The notes: generated from the letters alone by a model not told the origin. Shown: positions 18,612 through 25,954, counted from the stretch's first letter. The stretch: DNA of 40,705 nt from DASRSS01 sp035656335 (GCA_035656335.1 DASRSS010000165.1:1-40705), one strand, 5' to 3'. A program made the numbers and translations.

Positions 18612-19745
18612 AACATCTCAACCGACGCCATCGTCGTCGGGACGGGCGCCATCGGCGCGGCCGTCGCCTGGCGCTGCGCGCAGCGCGGGCTGTCGGTTAC
18701 AACGGTCGATCCCGATCCGGCGCGCGGCGCGTGGCACACCGCAGCGGGCATGCTCGCGCCGATCACCGAGCTGCACTACGCCGAGATGCCGCTGCTGCGG
18801 CTGAACCTGGACTCGCTGGCCCGGTACCCGTCGTTCACCGCCGAGCTCTCCGACGCGACCGGCCTGCCCACCGGCTACGCCGAGTGCGGGACGGTCGAGG
18901 TCGCCTGGGACGGTGCCGATCTCGCGACACTGCGCGATCTACACGCGTTCGGTACCGGCCTCGGGTTGAAGTCCAGCCTGCTGACCGGCCGCGAGCTGCG
19001 TTCGCTCGAACCCGCGCTCGCCGCCGGGTTGCCGGGCGGGTTGCTCGCCGAGTCCGACCACCAGGTCGACCCGCGCCTGCTGCACACCGCGCTGCGCGTC
19101 GCCGCCGGTGCGCTCGGCGTGCGGACGATGGTGGGCAGCGCGTCGGTCGACGTCCAGGGCGACCGCGCGGTCGGCGTCGTGCTGGCGGACGGCACGCGGC
19201 TGGGCGCGGACACGGTCGTGCTCGCGGCCGGCGCCTGGTCGCAGCAGGTCGCCGGTCTGCCCGCCGAGCTCGCGCCGCCGGTCCGTCCGGTCAAGGGGCA
19301 GACGCTGCGCCTGCGGCTGCCGGGGCCGCCCCGCATGGCCCACGTGGTGCGCGGCAGCGTGAAGGGCGTGCCGGTGTACGTGCTGCCCCGTAGCAATGGG
19401 GAGTACGTGGTCGGCGCGTCCAGCGAGGAGGCCGGCTTCGACCAGGCGCCCCGCGCCGGCGCGGTGTACGAGCTGTTGCGGGACGCGCAGTCGCTGCTGC
19501 CGGAGCTGGGCGAGGCCGTGCTCGCCGAGGTGTGCACCGGGCTGCGCCCCGGCTCCCCCGACAACGCTCCGCTTCTCGGGCCGTCCGGGCTGGACGGTCT
19601 GGTGTACGCGACCGGCCACTTCCGCAACGGCATCCTGCTCAGCCCGGTGACCGCCGACGGTGTCGCCGAGCTGATCACCACCGGCACGCTGCCCGAAGTG
19701 CTCGCGCCGTTCGCCCCGTCCCGCTTCGCGAAGGCAACGACATGA
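18606..19745 (+). CDS. thiO: Glycine oxidase ThiO
   Basis: This 379-aa FAD-dependent amine oxidase of the DAO family oxidises glycine to the iminoglycine needed for thiazole synthesis. The N-terminal FAD motif is AIVVGTGAIGAAVAWRCAQRGLSVTTVDP. GAWHTAAGMLAPITELHY, TVVLAAGAWSQQV and VRPVKGQTLRLR follow. The C-terminal GHFRNGILLSPVTADGVAELI holds the substrate-binding Arg. The ATG at 18606 is fixed by the riboswitch that ends at it, and a longer reading frame through the aptamer was rejected. The gene is the first of thiO-thiS-thiG, and its stop overlaps the thiS start by 4 nt (ATGA). Confidence 0.94.
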   Translation: MHNISTDAIVVGTGAIGAAVAWRCAQRGLSVTTVDPDPARGAWHTAAGMLAPITELHYAEMPLLRLNLDSLARYPSFTAELSDATGLPTGYAECGTVEVAWDGADLATLRDLHAFGTGLGLKSSLLTGRELRSLEPALAAGLPGGLLAESDHQVDPRLLHTALRVAAGALGVRTMVGSASVDVQGDRAVGVVLADGTRLGADTVVLAAGAWSQQVAGLPAELAPPVRPVKGQTLRLRLPGPPRMAHVVRGSVKGVPVYVLPRSNGEYVVGASSEEAGFDQAPRAGAVYELLRDAQSLLPELGEAVLAEVCTGLRPGSPDNAPLLGPSGLDGLVYATGHFRNGILLSPVTADGVAELITTGTLPEVLAPFAPSRFAKATT

Positions 19746-19942
19746 CCATCACGCTCAACGGCGAGTCCTGCGAGCTCGACGACGACATCACCCTCGTCGC
19801 GTTCATCGAGTCGCGAACCGGGACTACTCGCGGCAGCGCGGTGGTCGTCGACGACGAGGTCGTGCCGCGCGGCTCGTGGCCGGACTACCGGCTGCGCGAC
19901 GGGCAGCGCGTCGAACTCATCACCGCCGTGCAGGGAGGCTGA
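19742..19942 (+). CDS. thiS: Sulfur-carrier protein ThiS
   Basis: This 66-aa ubiquitin-like protein ends in the Gly-Gly tail (ITAVQGG) that is adenylated and thiocarboxylated to deliver sulfur to ThiG. It begins MTITLNGESCELDDDITLVAFIE and contains VPRGSWPDYRLRDGQRVELI, as usual for ThiS. It overlaps thiO by 4 nt and is followed after 1 nt by thiG, so translation of the three is coupled. The adenylating enzyme ThiF is not in the window. Confidence 0.95.
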   Translation: MTITLNGESCELDDDITLVAFIESRTGTTRGSAVVVDDEVVPRGSWPDYRLRDGQRVELITAVQGG

Positions 19943-19943
19943 C

Positions 19944-20735
19944 GTGGCCGGGCAACAGCAGACCGCGCACGACCCGTTCGTGATCGCCGGCGAGGAATTC
20001 GGTTCGCGGTTGATCATGGGCACCGGCGGCGCGCCCAGCCTGGACGTGATCGACGCCGCGCTGGCCGCGTCCGGCACCGCGCTGTGCACGGTCGCGATGC
20101 GCCGGCTGGACCCGTCCACGACCGGCTCGATCCTGGACGTGATCGACCGGCGCGGCGTGCGCGTGCTGCCGAACACCGCGGGCTGCCGCACCGCGCGCGA
20201 GGCGGTGCGCACCGCCGAGGTCGCGCGCGAGGCGCTGGAGACGGACTGGGTCAAGCTCGAGGTGGTGGCCGACGAGCGGACGCTGCTGCCCGACCCGGTC
20301 GAGCTGCTGGACGCGGCGCAGACGCTGGTCGGCCTGGGCTTCACCGTCCTGCCGTATACAAATGACGATCCGGGGCTGGCCCGCCGGCTGCAGCAGGCCG
20401 GCTGCGCCGCCGTGATGCCGCTAGGCTCGCCGATCGGCACCGGGCTCGGCATCGCGAACCCGCACAACATCGAGCTGATCGTCAGCGAGGCGCGCGGGCC
20501 GGTGATCCTGGACGCCGGCATCGGCACCGCGTCCGACGCCGCGCTCGCGATGGAGCTGGGCTGCGACGGCGTGCTGCTCGCCTCGGCCGTCACGCGCGCC
20601 CAGGACCCGGCGCGCATGGCGGCCGCGATGGCCGCCGCGGTGACCGCCGGCCGGCTGGCGCGCCTCGCCGGACGCATCCCGCGCCGCAGCCACGCGCAGG
20701 CCTCGTCACCGATCGAGGGCATGGCTGTTCTGTAG
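19944..20735 (+). CDS. thiG: Thiazole synthase ThiG
   Basis: This 263-aa TIM-barrel enzyme condenses deoxyxylulose phosphate, iminoglycine and ThiS thiocarboxylate into the thiazole phosphate. Features include SRLIMGTGGAPSLDVIDAAL, TVAMRRLDPS, LPNTAGCRTAREAVRTA, and WVKLEVVADERTLLPDP with the Schiff-base Lys104. AAVMPLGSPIGTGLGI and VILDAGIGTASDAALAMELGCDGVLLASAV follow. The GTG start has GGGAGG 5 nt upstream, inside the end of thiS. The second TPP riboswitch begins about 10 bp after the stop with no terminator between, so the transcript may continue into cytX. Confidence 0.96.
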   Translation: MAGQQQTAHDPFVIAGEEFGSRLIMGTGGAPSLDVIDAALAASGTALCTVAMRRLDPSTTGSILDVIDRRGVRVLPNTAGCRTAREAVRTAEVAREALETDWVKLEVVADERTLLPDPVELLDAAQTLVGLGFTVLPYTNDDPGLARRLQQAGCAAVMPLGSPIGTGLGIANPHNIELIVSEARGPVILDAGIGTASDAALAMELGCDGVLLASAVTRAQDPARMAAAMAAAVTAGRLARLAGRIPRRSHAQASSPIEGMAVL

Positions 20736-20744
20736 ATCCACCAC

Positions 20745-20830
20745 CAACGCGGGAGCTCCAGGAGGGGCTGAGAGGGCCGAACGCCGGCCGACCGCCAGAC
20801 CGCCCGGGTAATGCCGGGAGAGGGAGAGCA
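20745..20830 (+). promoter_or_regulatory. TPP riboswitch controlling cytX (and psuG-psuK)
   Basis: The thi-box elements are CGGGAGCTCC (from 20750), GGAGGGGCTGAGAGGG (20761-20776), CAGACCGCCCGGGTAATGCC (20796-20815) and GGGAGAGGGAGAGC. The terminal GAGGGAG doubles as the ribosome-binding site for the ATG at 20832, again pointing to translational control. The outer P1 pairing is weak compared with the thiO copy. This is the second TPP aptamer within 2.3 kb on the same strand. Confidence 0.9.
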
Positions 20831-20831
20831 C

Positions 20832-22196
20832 ATGACCACCACGCGCGAACGCACCACCGCGGCCGAGCCGACCGAGGTCGGGCTGACCCTCGAGGACGCG
20901 AACCCGCGCAACCTCACCGGCTGGGACGCCGCCGCGCTCTGGGGCAACCTGGGCGTGAGCCTGCTCGGCTTCACCGGCGCGATCTTCGTGCTGGTGCCGG
21001 TCGACGAGCCGATGTCGCTGGCGGCGGCGCTGACCGCGCTGGTGGTCGGCACGGTACTCGGCACCCTCGGCGTCGCCGCGGCCGGCGTGCCTGGGTCGGA
21101 CACGGGCGCGCCGTCGATGGTGCTGCTGCGCGGGCTGTTCGGGACGCGGCCGTCCTACCTGCCGACCGCGCTGAACGTCGTGCAGCTGATCGGGTGGACC
21201 ACGTTCGAGCTGGTGACGATCGGCACCGCGATGCACCAGATCGCCAGTGGCGTCCCGCGATGGACGTACGTGCTCGCCGGTGGCGTGCTCACCACGGTGC
21301 TGGCGCTGCGTCCGCTCGGCTGGATCCGCGTGCTGCGCAAGTACGTGACAGTCGCGGTGCTGGTCGCGTTGGTGTACCTGCTCGTGCAGCTGCTGCGGCA
21401 TCCGTTGCCGGCGTTCACTCGCGGGACGTGGAACGGCTTCTGGATCGCGGTCGACACGGTCATCGGCGTCGCGGTGTCGTGGGTGCCGCTCGTGTCGGAC
21501 TACTCGCGGCACGCGCGCTCGACGCGCAGCACCTTCGCCGGGACGTTCGCGGGTTACTCGCTGACCCAGATCTTCTGCTACGTCATAGGGCTGATCGCGC
21601 TGGTGACGGTCACGCACGGCGACGCGGACCGGATCTTCGGCGCGTTCATGGCGATCCCGGTCGGCACCGTCGCGTTCGGCGTGCTGGCGGTGCGCGAGCT
21701 GGACCAGTCGTTCGCCGACACCTATTCGACCGCTGTCTCGCTGCAGAACTTCTGGCCGCGCTGCGACCGGCGCGTGCTCGCGCTCGCGGTGGGCACTGTC
21801 GCGACGGTGTGCGCGCTCGCGTTGAACGTCAACGACTACGAGAACTTCCTGATCCTGATCGGCTCGGTGTTCGTGCCGCTGCTCGGCGTGCTCGTGACGG
21901 ACTACTTCCTCGTCTCGCGGCGGCGCTGGGACCTCGGCGCCGACATCCGTCCGCGCTGGTCGACGCTCGCCGCGTGGGTGATCGGCTTCTGCGCCTACCA
22001 GGTGATCAATCCCGGCTACATCGGCTGGTGGACGCGGATGTGGGCGCACGTGAATTCGTGGCTGCATATCACCGTCGAGTCGTGGATGAGCGCGTCCCTG
22101 ATCTCGTTCGTGGTCGCGGCGGTTGCGACACTGGTGCTCGCCCTGATCCGCTCCGCGCCGCAACTCGCCGGGCGGATCCGTCGCGCCCGGCAGTGA
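20832..22196 (+). CDS. cytX: NCS1-family permease, probable hydroxymethylpyrimidine transporter CytX
   Basis: This 454-aa integral membrane protein has about 12 hydrophobic segments. The N-terminal RNLTGWDAAALWGNLGVSLLGFTGAIFVL is typical of cytosine/purine/HMP permeases (NCS1), and SWVPLVSDYSRHARS and NDYENFLILIGSVFVPLLGVLVTDYFLV are the expected signatures. The TPP riboswitch directly upstream, whose end supplies the ribosome-binding site, makes the thiamin precursor HMP the likely substrate. Because psuG and psuK follow, pseudouridine or a related nucleobase compound is a less likely alternative. The start is the ATG right after the aptamer, not a longer reading within it. Confidence 0.88.
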   Translation: MTTTRERTTAAEPTEVGLTLEDANPRNLTGWDAAALWGNLGVSLLGFTGAIFVLVPVDEPMSLAAALTALVVGTVLGTLGVAAAGVPGSDTGAPSMVLLRGLFGTRPSYLPTALNVVQLIGWTTFELVTIGTAMHQIASGVPRWTYVLAGGVLTTVLALRPLGWIRVLRKYVTVAVLVALVYLLVQLLRHPLPAFTRGTWNGFWIAVDTVIGVAVSWVPLVSDYSRHARSTRSTFAGTFAGYSLTQIFCYVIGLIALVTVTHGDADRIFGAFMAIPVGTVAFGVLAVRELDQSFADTYSTAVSLQNFWPRCDRRVLALAVGTVATVCALALNVNDYENFLILIGSVFVPLLGVLVTDYFLVSRRRWDLGADIRPRWSTLAAWVIGFCAYQVINPGYIGWWTRMWAHVNSWLHITVESWMSASLISFVVAAVATLVLALIRSAPQLAGRIRRARQ

Positions 22197-22233
22197 CCCT
22201 CGCCGGGCCGTTCCGCCGGACGAAGGAGCCCGC

Positions 22234-23136
22234 GTGCTGATCCATCCCGAGGTGTCGGCGGCGCTCGCCGAGCACCGTCCCGTGGTCGCGCTGGAGAGCA
22301 CGATCATCAGCCACGGCCTGCCGCGTCCAGACAACCTGCGCATCGCGCGGGAGATCGAGCAGTCGGTGCGCGACGGCGGCGCGGTGCCCGCGACCGTCGC
22401 GGTCGTGGACGGGCAGGCGCGCATCGGGCTGGACGACGCGGCGCTGGAGCGCGTTGCGAGCGATCACGACGTCGTGAAGGTGAGCGTCCGCGAACTGGCG
22501 GCCGTCGCCGCGCGCCGGGGCGTCGGCGCGACGACCGTCGCCTCGACCGCGCACCTCGCGGCACGCGCGGGCATCTCGGTGTTCGCGACGGGCGGGCTGG
22601 GCGGCGTCCACCGCGGCGCCGTCGAGACGTGGGACGAGTCGGCCGACCTCACCACGCTGTCGCGCACACCGGTGCTCGTCGTCTGCGCCGGTGTGAAGTC
22701 GATCCTCGACGTACCGGCCACCCTCGAACGGCTGGAGACGCTGAACATCGGCGTGCTCGGCTACCGCACCGACCGCTTCCCCGGCTTCTACCTCGCCGAC
22801 GCCGGGTACCCGCTGGCGTGGCGCGTCGAGTCGCCTGCCGAGGTCGCGGACGTGCTGCGTGCGCGCGACGAACTCGGCACGGACGTGTACGGGATGGTGC
22901 TCGCGAACCCGATCGCGCCTTCCGACGAGCTGGACCGTGCGCTGCACGACCGGGTGCTGGCATCCGGTCTCGCCGCGGCGGACGAGGTCGGCGTGACCGG
23001 CAAGGATGTGACGCCGTTCCTGCTCGACTGGTTCCACCGCGAGACGCACGGAGCGTCACTGACGGCCAACGTCGCACTGGTGCGCAGCAACGCGCTGCTC
23101 GCCGCCCAGGTCGCCGCCGAATACGTCCGCCGGTGA
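22234..23136 (+). CDS. psuG: Pseudouridine-5'-phosphate glycosidase
   Basis: This 300-aa enzyme cleaves the C-glycosidic bond of pseudouridine 5'-phosphate to give uracil and ribose 5-phosphate. The catalytic residues are recognisable: Glu21 in VALESTIISHG, Lys82 in HDVVKVSVREL, Asp138 in ETWDESADL and Lys155 in CAGVKSILD. Their spacing is almost the same as in the characterised E. coli enzyme. GGLGGVHRGA and GVTGKDVTPFLLDWFHRET also match. The GTG start has AAGGAG 5 nt upstream. It lies 37 bp after cytX and overlaps psuK by 4 nt (GTGA). Confidence 0.94.
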   Translation: MLIHPEVSAALAEHRPVVALESTIISHGLPRPDNLRIAREIEQSVRDGGAVPATVAVVDGQARIGLDDAALERVASDHDVVKVSVRELAAVAARRGVGATTVASTAHLAARAGISVFATGGLGGVHRGAVETWDESADLTTLSRTPVLVVCAGVKSILDVPATLERLETLNIGVLGYRTDRFPGFYLADAGYPLAWRVESPAEVADVLRARDELGTDVYGMVLANPIAPSDELDRALHDRVLASGLAAADEVGVTGKDVTPFLLDWFHRETHGASLTANVALVRSNALLAAQVAAEYVRR

Positions 23137-24074
23137 TCTACTGCCTGGGCGACCTGATGGTCGACGTGCTCGCGCGGCTGTCCTCGCCGCTCGCGGTCGG
23201 CACGGACACGCCGGCGCCGATCGCCGTGCTCGGCGGCGGGTCCGCGGCGAACACCGCCGCCTGGTTGGCGGCCGTTGGGGTCCCCGCGACGTTCGTGGGA
23301 CGCGCGGGCGACGACGCGTTCGGGCGGGCGCAGCGGGACGCGCTGCTCGCCCACGGTCTCGACCTCGCCTTGAGCGTCGATCCGTCGCTGCCGACCGGGA
23401 CGTGCATCGTCCTCGTGGACGTCGACGGCGAGCGCACCATGGTTCCGGATGCCGGCGCGAACGCGGCGCTGGCGCCGGCGGACGTCCCGGTCGCGTCGTT
23501 CACGCCCGGCGACCATCTGCACGTCTCCGGCTACGCGCTGTTCGGTGGCGCGCGGGAGGCCGCCCTGCACGCGATGTCGGCAGCTCGATCTGTCGGTTTG
23601 TCGATAAGTGTCGGCGCGGCATCGTCCGGCCCGTTGCTATCGATCGGCGCGGACGCGTTCCTCGACTGGGTCGGCACGGACGTGCTGCTGTTCGCGAACC
23701 GCGACGAGGCGGCGGTGCTCGCCGACGCCGAACTCGATGTCCCCGCTGCCGATCTGGCCGCCGCTCTGGCTGCCCACGTCGGCCGGGCGCTCGTCACCTG
23801 TGGCGCGGACGGCGCCGTCTACTGCGACGGTTCCGACCCGCTGTTCGTCCCCGCCGAGGCGGTGGACGTCGTCGACTCGACCGGTGCAGGCGACACCTTC
23901 GCCGCGGGCGTGCTCGCCGCCTTCGCCGACGGAGCGGCGGCTGAGCCCGCGCTGGAATACGCCCATGCCCTCGCGGCCGCTGCCTGCACCCTCACCGGCG
24001 CCCGTCCCGCGGCACACCCGGTCAGTGCAGCGCGGCGCCGGGGAAACCTCGGACGGTATGCATCCGATACGTGA
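23133..24074 (+). CDS. psuK: PfkB-family kinase, probable pseudouridine kinase
   Basis: This 313-aa ribokinase-like protein carries GGGSAANTAAWLAAVGVPATFVGRAGDDAFG near the N-terminus and the catalytic DSTGAGDTFAAGVLAAF (base Asp254) near the end. It is translationally coupled to psuG, so pseudouridine to pseudouridine 5'-phosphate is the expected reaction. The PfkB family is certain, but the substrate rests on the neighbour. The GTG start overlaps the psuG stop. The final 53 bp overlap the 3' end of the opposite-strand SRPBCC-YCII gene. Confidence 0.82.
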   Translation: MIYCLGDLMVDVLARLSSPLAVGTDTPAPIAVLGGGSAANTAAWLAAVGVPATFVGRAGDDAFGRAQRDALLAHGLDLALSVDPSLPTGTCIVLVDVDGERTMVPDAGANAALAPADVPVASFTPGDHLHVSGYALFGGAREAALHAMSAARSVGLSISVGAASSGPLLSIGADAFLDWVGTDVLLFANRDEAAVLADAELDVPAADLAAALAAHVGRALVTCGADGAVYCDGSDPLFVPAEAVDVVDSTGAGDTFAAGVLAAFADGAAAEPALEYAHALAAAACTLTGARPAAHPVSAARRRGNLGRYASDT

Positions 24075-24843
24075 ACAGGCCCGCTCGCACCCCGGGGTCA
24101 TCGTCCATGATCGTGCGCGTGTCCTCGGGCGTCGCGGCGAAGATCCCGATGCCGGCCAGGTCACTGTCGTCGTTGGCCGGTAGCACGACGTGCAGCAACC
24201 CGGCCTCGGACAGCGCCATATTGCGGCGGCCGTGCTCCCAGACGGTGGCGCGAGCGGTCGGTCCGTTGAACGCGTCCGTCGCGTGGAGCAGCACAGCCGT
24301 GTACGTCGCCGCCTGGCCGAGCCGCTCGTGCATGGTCGCATCGGTGACGACTGGCAGCGCTCGCCCGAGCACTGCATTCGCCCGGTCGATCCGGCTCGCG
24401 TACGGCTCCAGCGTCCAGCCGCCGGCGACGGCGTCGCGCATGCCCTGCCAGCCATCCCCGTGCCGGTCCAGGTGGCTGTGAGTGAGCACGACCTCGGTGC
24501 GCTGCGGCGTGATTTCAGTGAACGCGACCTCGATCTCGCTCGTCCGCGCCGGGTCGGTCTCGATCTCCCATCCGGTGGTGATGTCCCAGCTGAAGCAAAC
24601 CCGGTCCGGCGGCTCATAGACGAGCACGCGTGCCCAGCGGCATTCGCTGCCGTCGACGCCGCGGTCGATGATGTTGCCGCCCACGAACGGCTCGAACACC
24701 ATCTCGGCCAGGGGAGCCCGCAGGATGTGTTTGTCGTCGTCCCACCAGGTGCCGATCTCGGCGGTGAAGACGTGGAAGGCGCGCGCGATCGGGGCTTCGA
24801 CCTCGGTCCGGACGCGAACGGTGGTGTCGTCAACGATCGTCAT
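24022..24843 (-). CDS. SRPBCC (AHSA1-type) and YCII-domain fusion protein
   Basis: This 273-aa protein has two parts. Residues 1-155 form an AHSA1/START-like ligand-binding fold (VRVRTEVEAPIARAFHVFTAEIGTWW, CFSWDITTGWEIE, RTEVVLTHSHLDRHGDGWQGMRDAVAGGW). Residues 180-273 form a YCII-type ferredoxin-like domain (LLHVVLPANDDSDLAGIGIFAATPEDTRTIMDDDPGVRAGLFTYRMHTVRGF). The ATG overlaps the stop of the upstream ArsR gene by 4 nt, a common ArsR-plus-SRPBCC pairing in which the regulator controls its partner. The 3' end overlaps psuK on the other strand by 53 bp. The ligand and activity are unknown. Confidence 0.85.
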   Translation of the reverse strand: MTIVDDTTVRVRTEVEAPIARAFHVFTAEIGTWWDDDKHILRAPLAEMVFEPFVGGNIIDRGVDGSECRWARVLVYEPPDRVCFSWDITTGWEIETDPARTSEIEVAFTEITPQRTEVVLTHSHLDRHGDGWQGMRDAVAGGWTLEPYASRIDRANAVLGRALPVVTDATMHERLGQAATYTAVLLHATDAFNGPTARATVWEHGRRNMALSEAGLLHVVLPANDDSDLAGIGIFAATPEDTRTIMDDDPGVRAGLFTYRMHTVRGFPGAALH

Positions 24844-25157
24844 GACTTCCCCTCGGGATGTTCGACGGTCTGCCGGAACGCGTCCAGCGACCGGCGCCAG
24901 AAGGCGTCGAAGTACTCACGGATGATCGCGAGCGCGTCGGGGTCGACGCGGTACACCCGGCGCGTGCCAGCCGCGTGGTCGTGGACCAGACCGACCGACT
25001 TCAGCACCTGCAGGTGCTGGGACACGGCCGAGCGGCTGATCGGCATCTCAGCGGCGATCTCGGTGACCGACCTCGGGCGGGCGACGAGGCACTCCACGAT
25101 CGCCCGCCGGGACGGGTCGGCGACCGCGTCCACGAGAACACTTGCGTTAGCTGCCAC
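24840..25157 (-). CDS. ArsR-family winged-helix transcriptional regulator
   Basis: This is a 105-aa single-domain regulator. The helix-turn-helix is RSVTEIAAEMPISRSAVSQHLQVLKSVGLVHDHAAG (about residues 29-64), followed by the wing TRRVYRVDPDAL and a C-terminal dimerisation helix. No Cys-rich metal site is visible (no CxC), so it probably senses something other than arsenic or cadmium. The GTG start lies inside an 11-bp inverted repeat, and TAACTT is placed 6 nt upstream. Both facts suggest that a leaderless autorepressed transcript covers this gene and the SRPBCC-YCII gene. Confidence 0.9.
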   Translation of the reverse strand: MAANASVLVDAVADPSRRAIVECLVARPRSVTEIAAEMPISRSAVSQHLQVLKSVGLVHDHAAGTRRVYRVDPDALAIIREYFDAFWRRSLDAFRQTVEHPEGKS

Positions 25158-25179
25158 TAACGCAAGTTACGACTAACGC
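25140..25179 (-). promoter_or_regulatory. ArsR operator overlapping promoter and start codon
   Basis: The perfect 11-bp arms ACTTGCGTTAG (25140-25150) and CTAACGCAAGT (25157-25167) are separated by 6 nt. A third half-site, ACTAACGC, is at 25172-25179 as a direct repeat of 25156-25163. The -10 box TAACTT of the ArsR gene is at 25164-25169 (minus strand) and its GTG is at 25155-25157, so a bound regulator would cover both. Confidence 0.7.
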
Positions 25180-25226
25180 TTTGCGGCTGTCAAGGGTGAG
25201 CGACACGGGCGTGGAACTCGCCCGGT

Positions 25227-25661
25227 TCAGTCGAGGCAGAACTCGTTGCCCTCGACGTCCTGCATCACCAGGCAGGACTCGTCGAACCCGTCGGCGCGCA
25301 GAAGCCACAGCTTCGTGGCGCCGAGCGCGACCAGTCGCTCACACTCGGCCTCGAGCGCAGCCACTCGTTCCTCGCCGACAAGCCCGGTCCCGACCCGCAC
25401 GTCCAGGTGCAGCCGGTTCTTCACGACCTTGCCCTCGGGGACGCGCTGGAAGAACAGCCGGGGGCCGACCCCGTTCGGGTCCATGCAGGCGAACGACGCG
25501 CCCTGGCGCGCCGGCGGCAGCGTCCGGTCGAACTCGTCCCAGCTGTCGAAGCCCTCCGGCGGCGGCGGGACGACGTAGCCCAGCACCTCGCACCAGAAGC
25601 GGGCGACACGCTCGGGTTCCGCGCAATCGAACGTGACCTGGACCTGTCGAACCGAAGACAT
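25227..25661 (-). CDS. VOC-family (glyoxalase-like) protein
   Basis: This 144-aa protein of the glyoxalase-like subgroup starts SSVRQVQVTFDCAEPERVARFWCEVLGYV. It has RLFFQRVPEGKVVKNRLHLDVRV, where the His-Leu-Asp strand gives a typical metal ligand, and ends VMQDVEGNEFCLD with the C-terminal Glu. It resembles the neighbouring VOC protein at 25955-26371 (both share PEGKV-KNR-HLDV and EGNEFCL), suggesting an old duplication. The start ATG has TAGGGT 6 nt upstream. The substrate is unknown. Confidence 0.85.
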   Translation of the reverse strand: MSSVRQVQVTFDCAEPERVARFWCEVLGYVVPPPPEGFDSWDEFDRTLPPARQGASFACMDPNGVGPRLFFQRVPEGKVVKNRLHLDVRVGTGLVGEERVAALEAECERLVALGATKLWLLRADGFDESCLVMQDVEGNEFCLD

Positions 25662-25667
25662 CGCTCC

Positions 25668-25673
25668 ACCCTA
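25668..25673 (-). promoter_or_regulatory. -10 box of the 25227-25661 VOC gene
   Basis: TAGGGT on the minus strand, 6 nt before the ATG. A GGAG run within the 6-nt gap is too close to the ATG to be an ideal ribosome-binding site. Confidence 0.4.
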
Positions 25674-25675
25674 GA

Positions 25676-25706
25676 GTCCGCGCTCCGCGGAACGCGCTTC
25701 CGTTGG
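25676..25706. repeat. Palindromic element upstream of VOC gene, copy 2
   Basis: This segment shares GTCCG, TCCGCGGAACGCG and GTTGG, in the same order and orientation, with 8601-8634 upstream of proS. As there, it lies directly upstream of a minus-strand -10 box. Confidence 0.45.
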
Positions 25707-25719
25707 CGCCGGTGCAAGC

Positions 25720-25896
25720 TCATTCGCCGCCCGTCTCGCCCCGCCGAGACTCCAGTTCCTCTCGGGTATCACTCGCGGGCCACTCGGAGATGGTGTCGAC
25801 GAAGTTCTGATCGCGTCGCGCATGACCGCTTCCGGCGACCGGGTGGGACTCTCGACTTGCCTCCTTGGCGAAGTCAGAAGCCTCGGCGTCCGGCAC
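25720..25896 (-). CDS. Small MazE/DUF3018-like antitoxin remnant, no toxin beside it
   Basis: This is a 58-aa reading frame (VPDAEASDFAKEASRESHP and onward). It resembles the C-terminal part of MazE-like DUF3018 antitoxins, which carry WVPD-x-R-x-x-x-F-x-x-E-x-x-R-Q-S and then D-x-x-F-I-D-x-I-S-x-W. Here VPDAEASDFAKEASRES is followed by DQNFVDTISEW. The family's N-terminal DNA-binding part (G-L-R-P-x-Q-I-W) is missing in every frame I read upstream, and no MazF toxin follows, since the next gene is a VOC protein. A GAGGGGG run 8 nt before the GTG could serve as a ribosome-binding site. It is either a decayed antitoxin or a small free-standing protein. The similarity is from memory of the family pattern. 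Confidence 0.45.
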   Translation of the reverse strand: MPDAEASDFAKEASRESHPVAGSGHARRDQNFVDTISEWPASDTREELESRRGETGGE

Positions 25897-25954
25897 GGCT
25901 AGCACCCCCTCGTGACAACGGTAGAACCCGGCGCGAGCCCCCTTGCGACGCCCG

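Noticed and set aside
25720..25896. Complete mazEF toxin-antitoxin system
   Set aside because: Only a C-terminal antitoxin-like segment is present. No toxin gene lies on either side.
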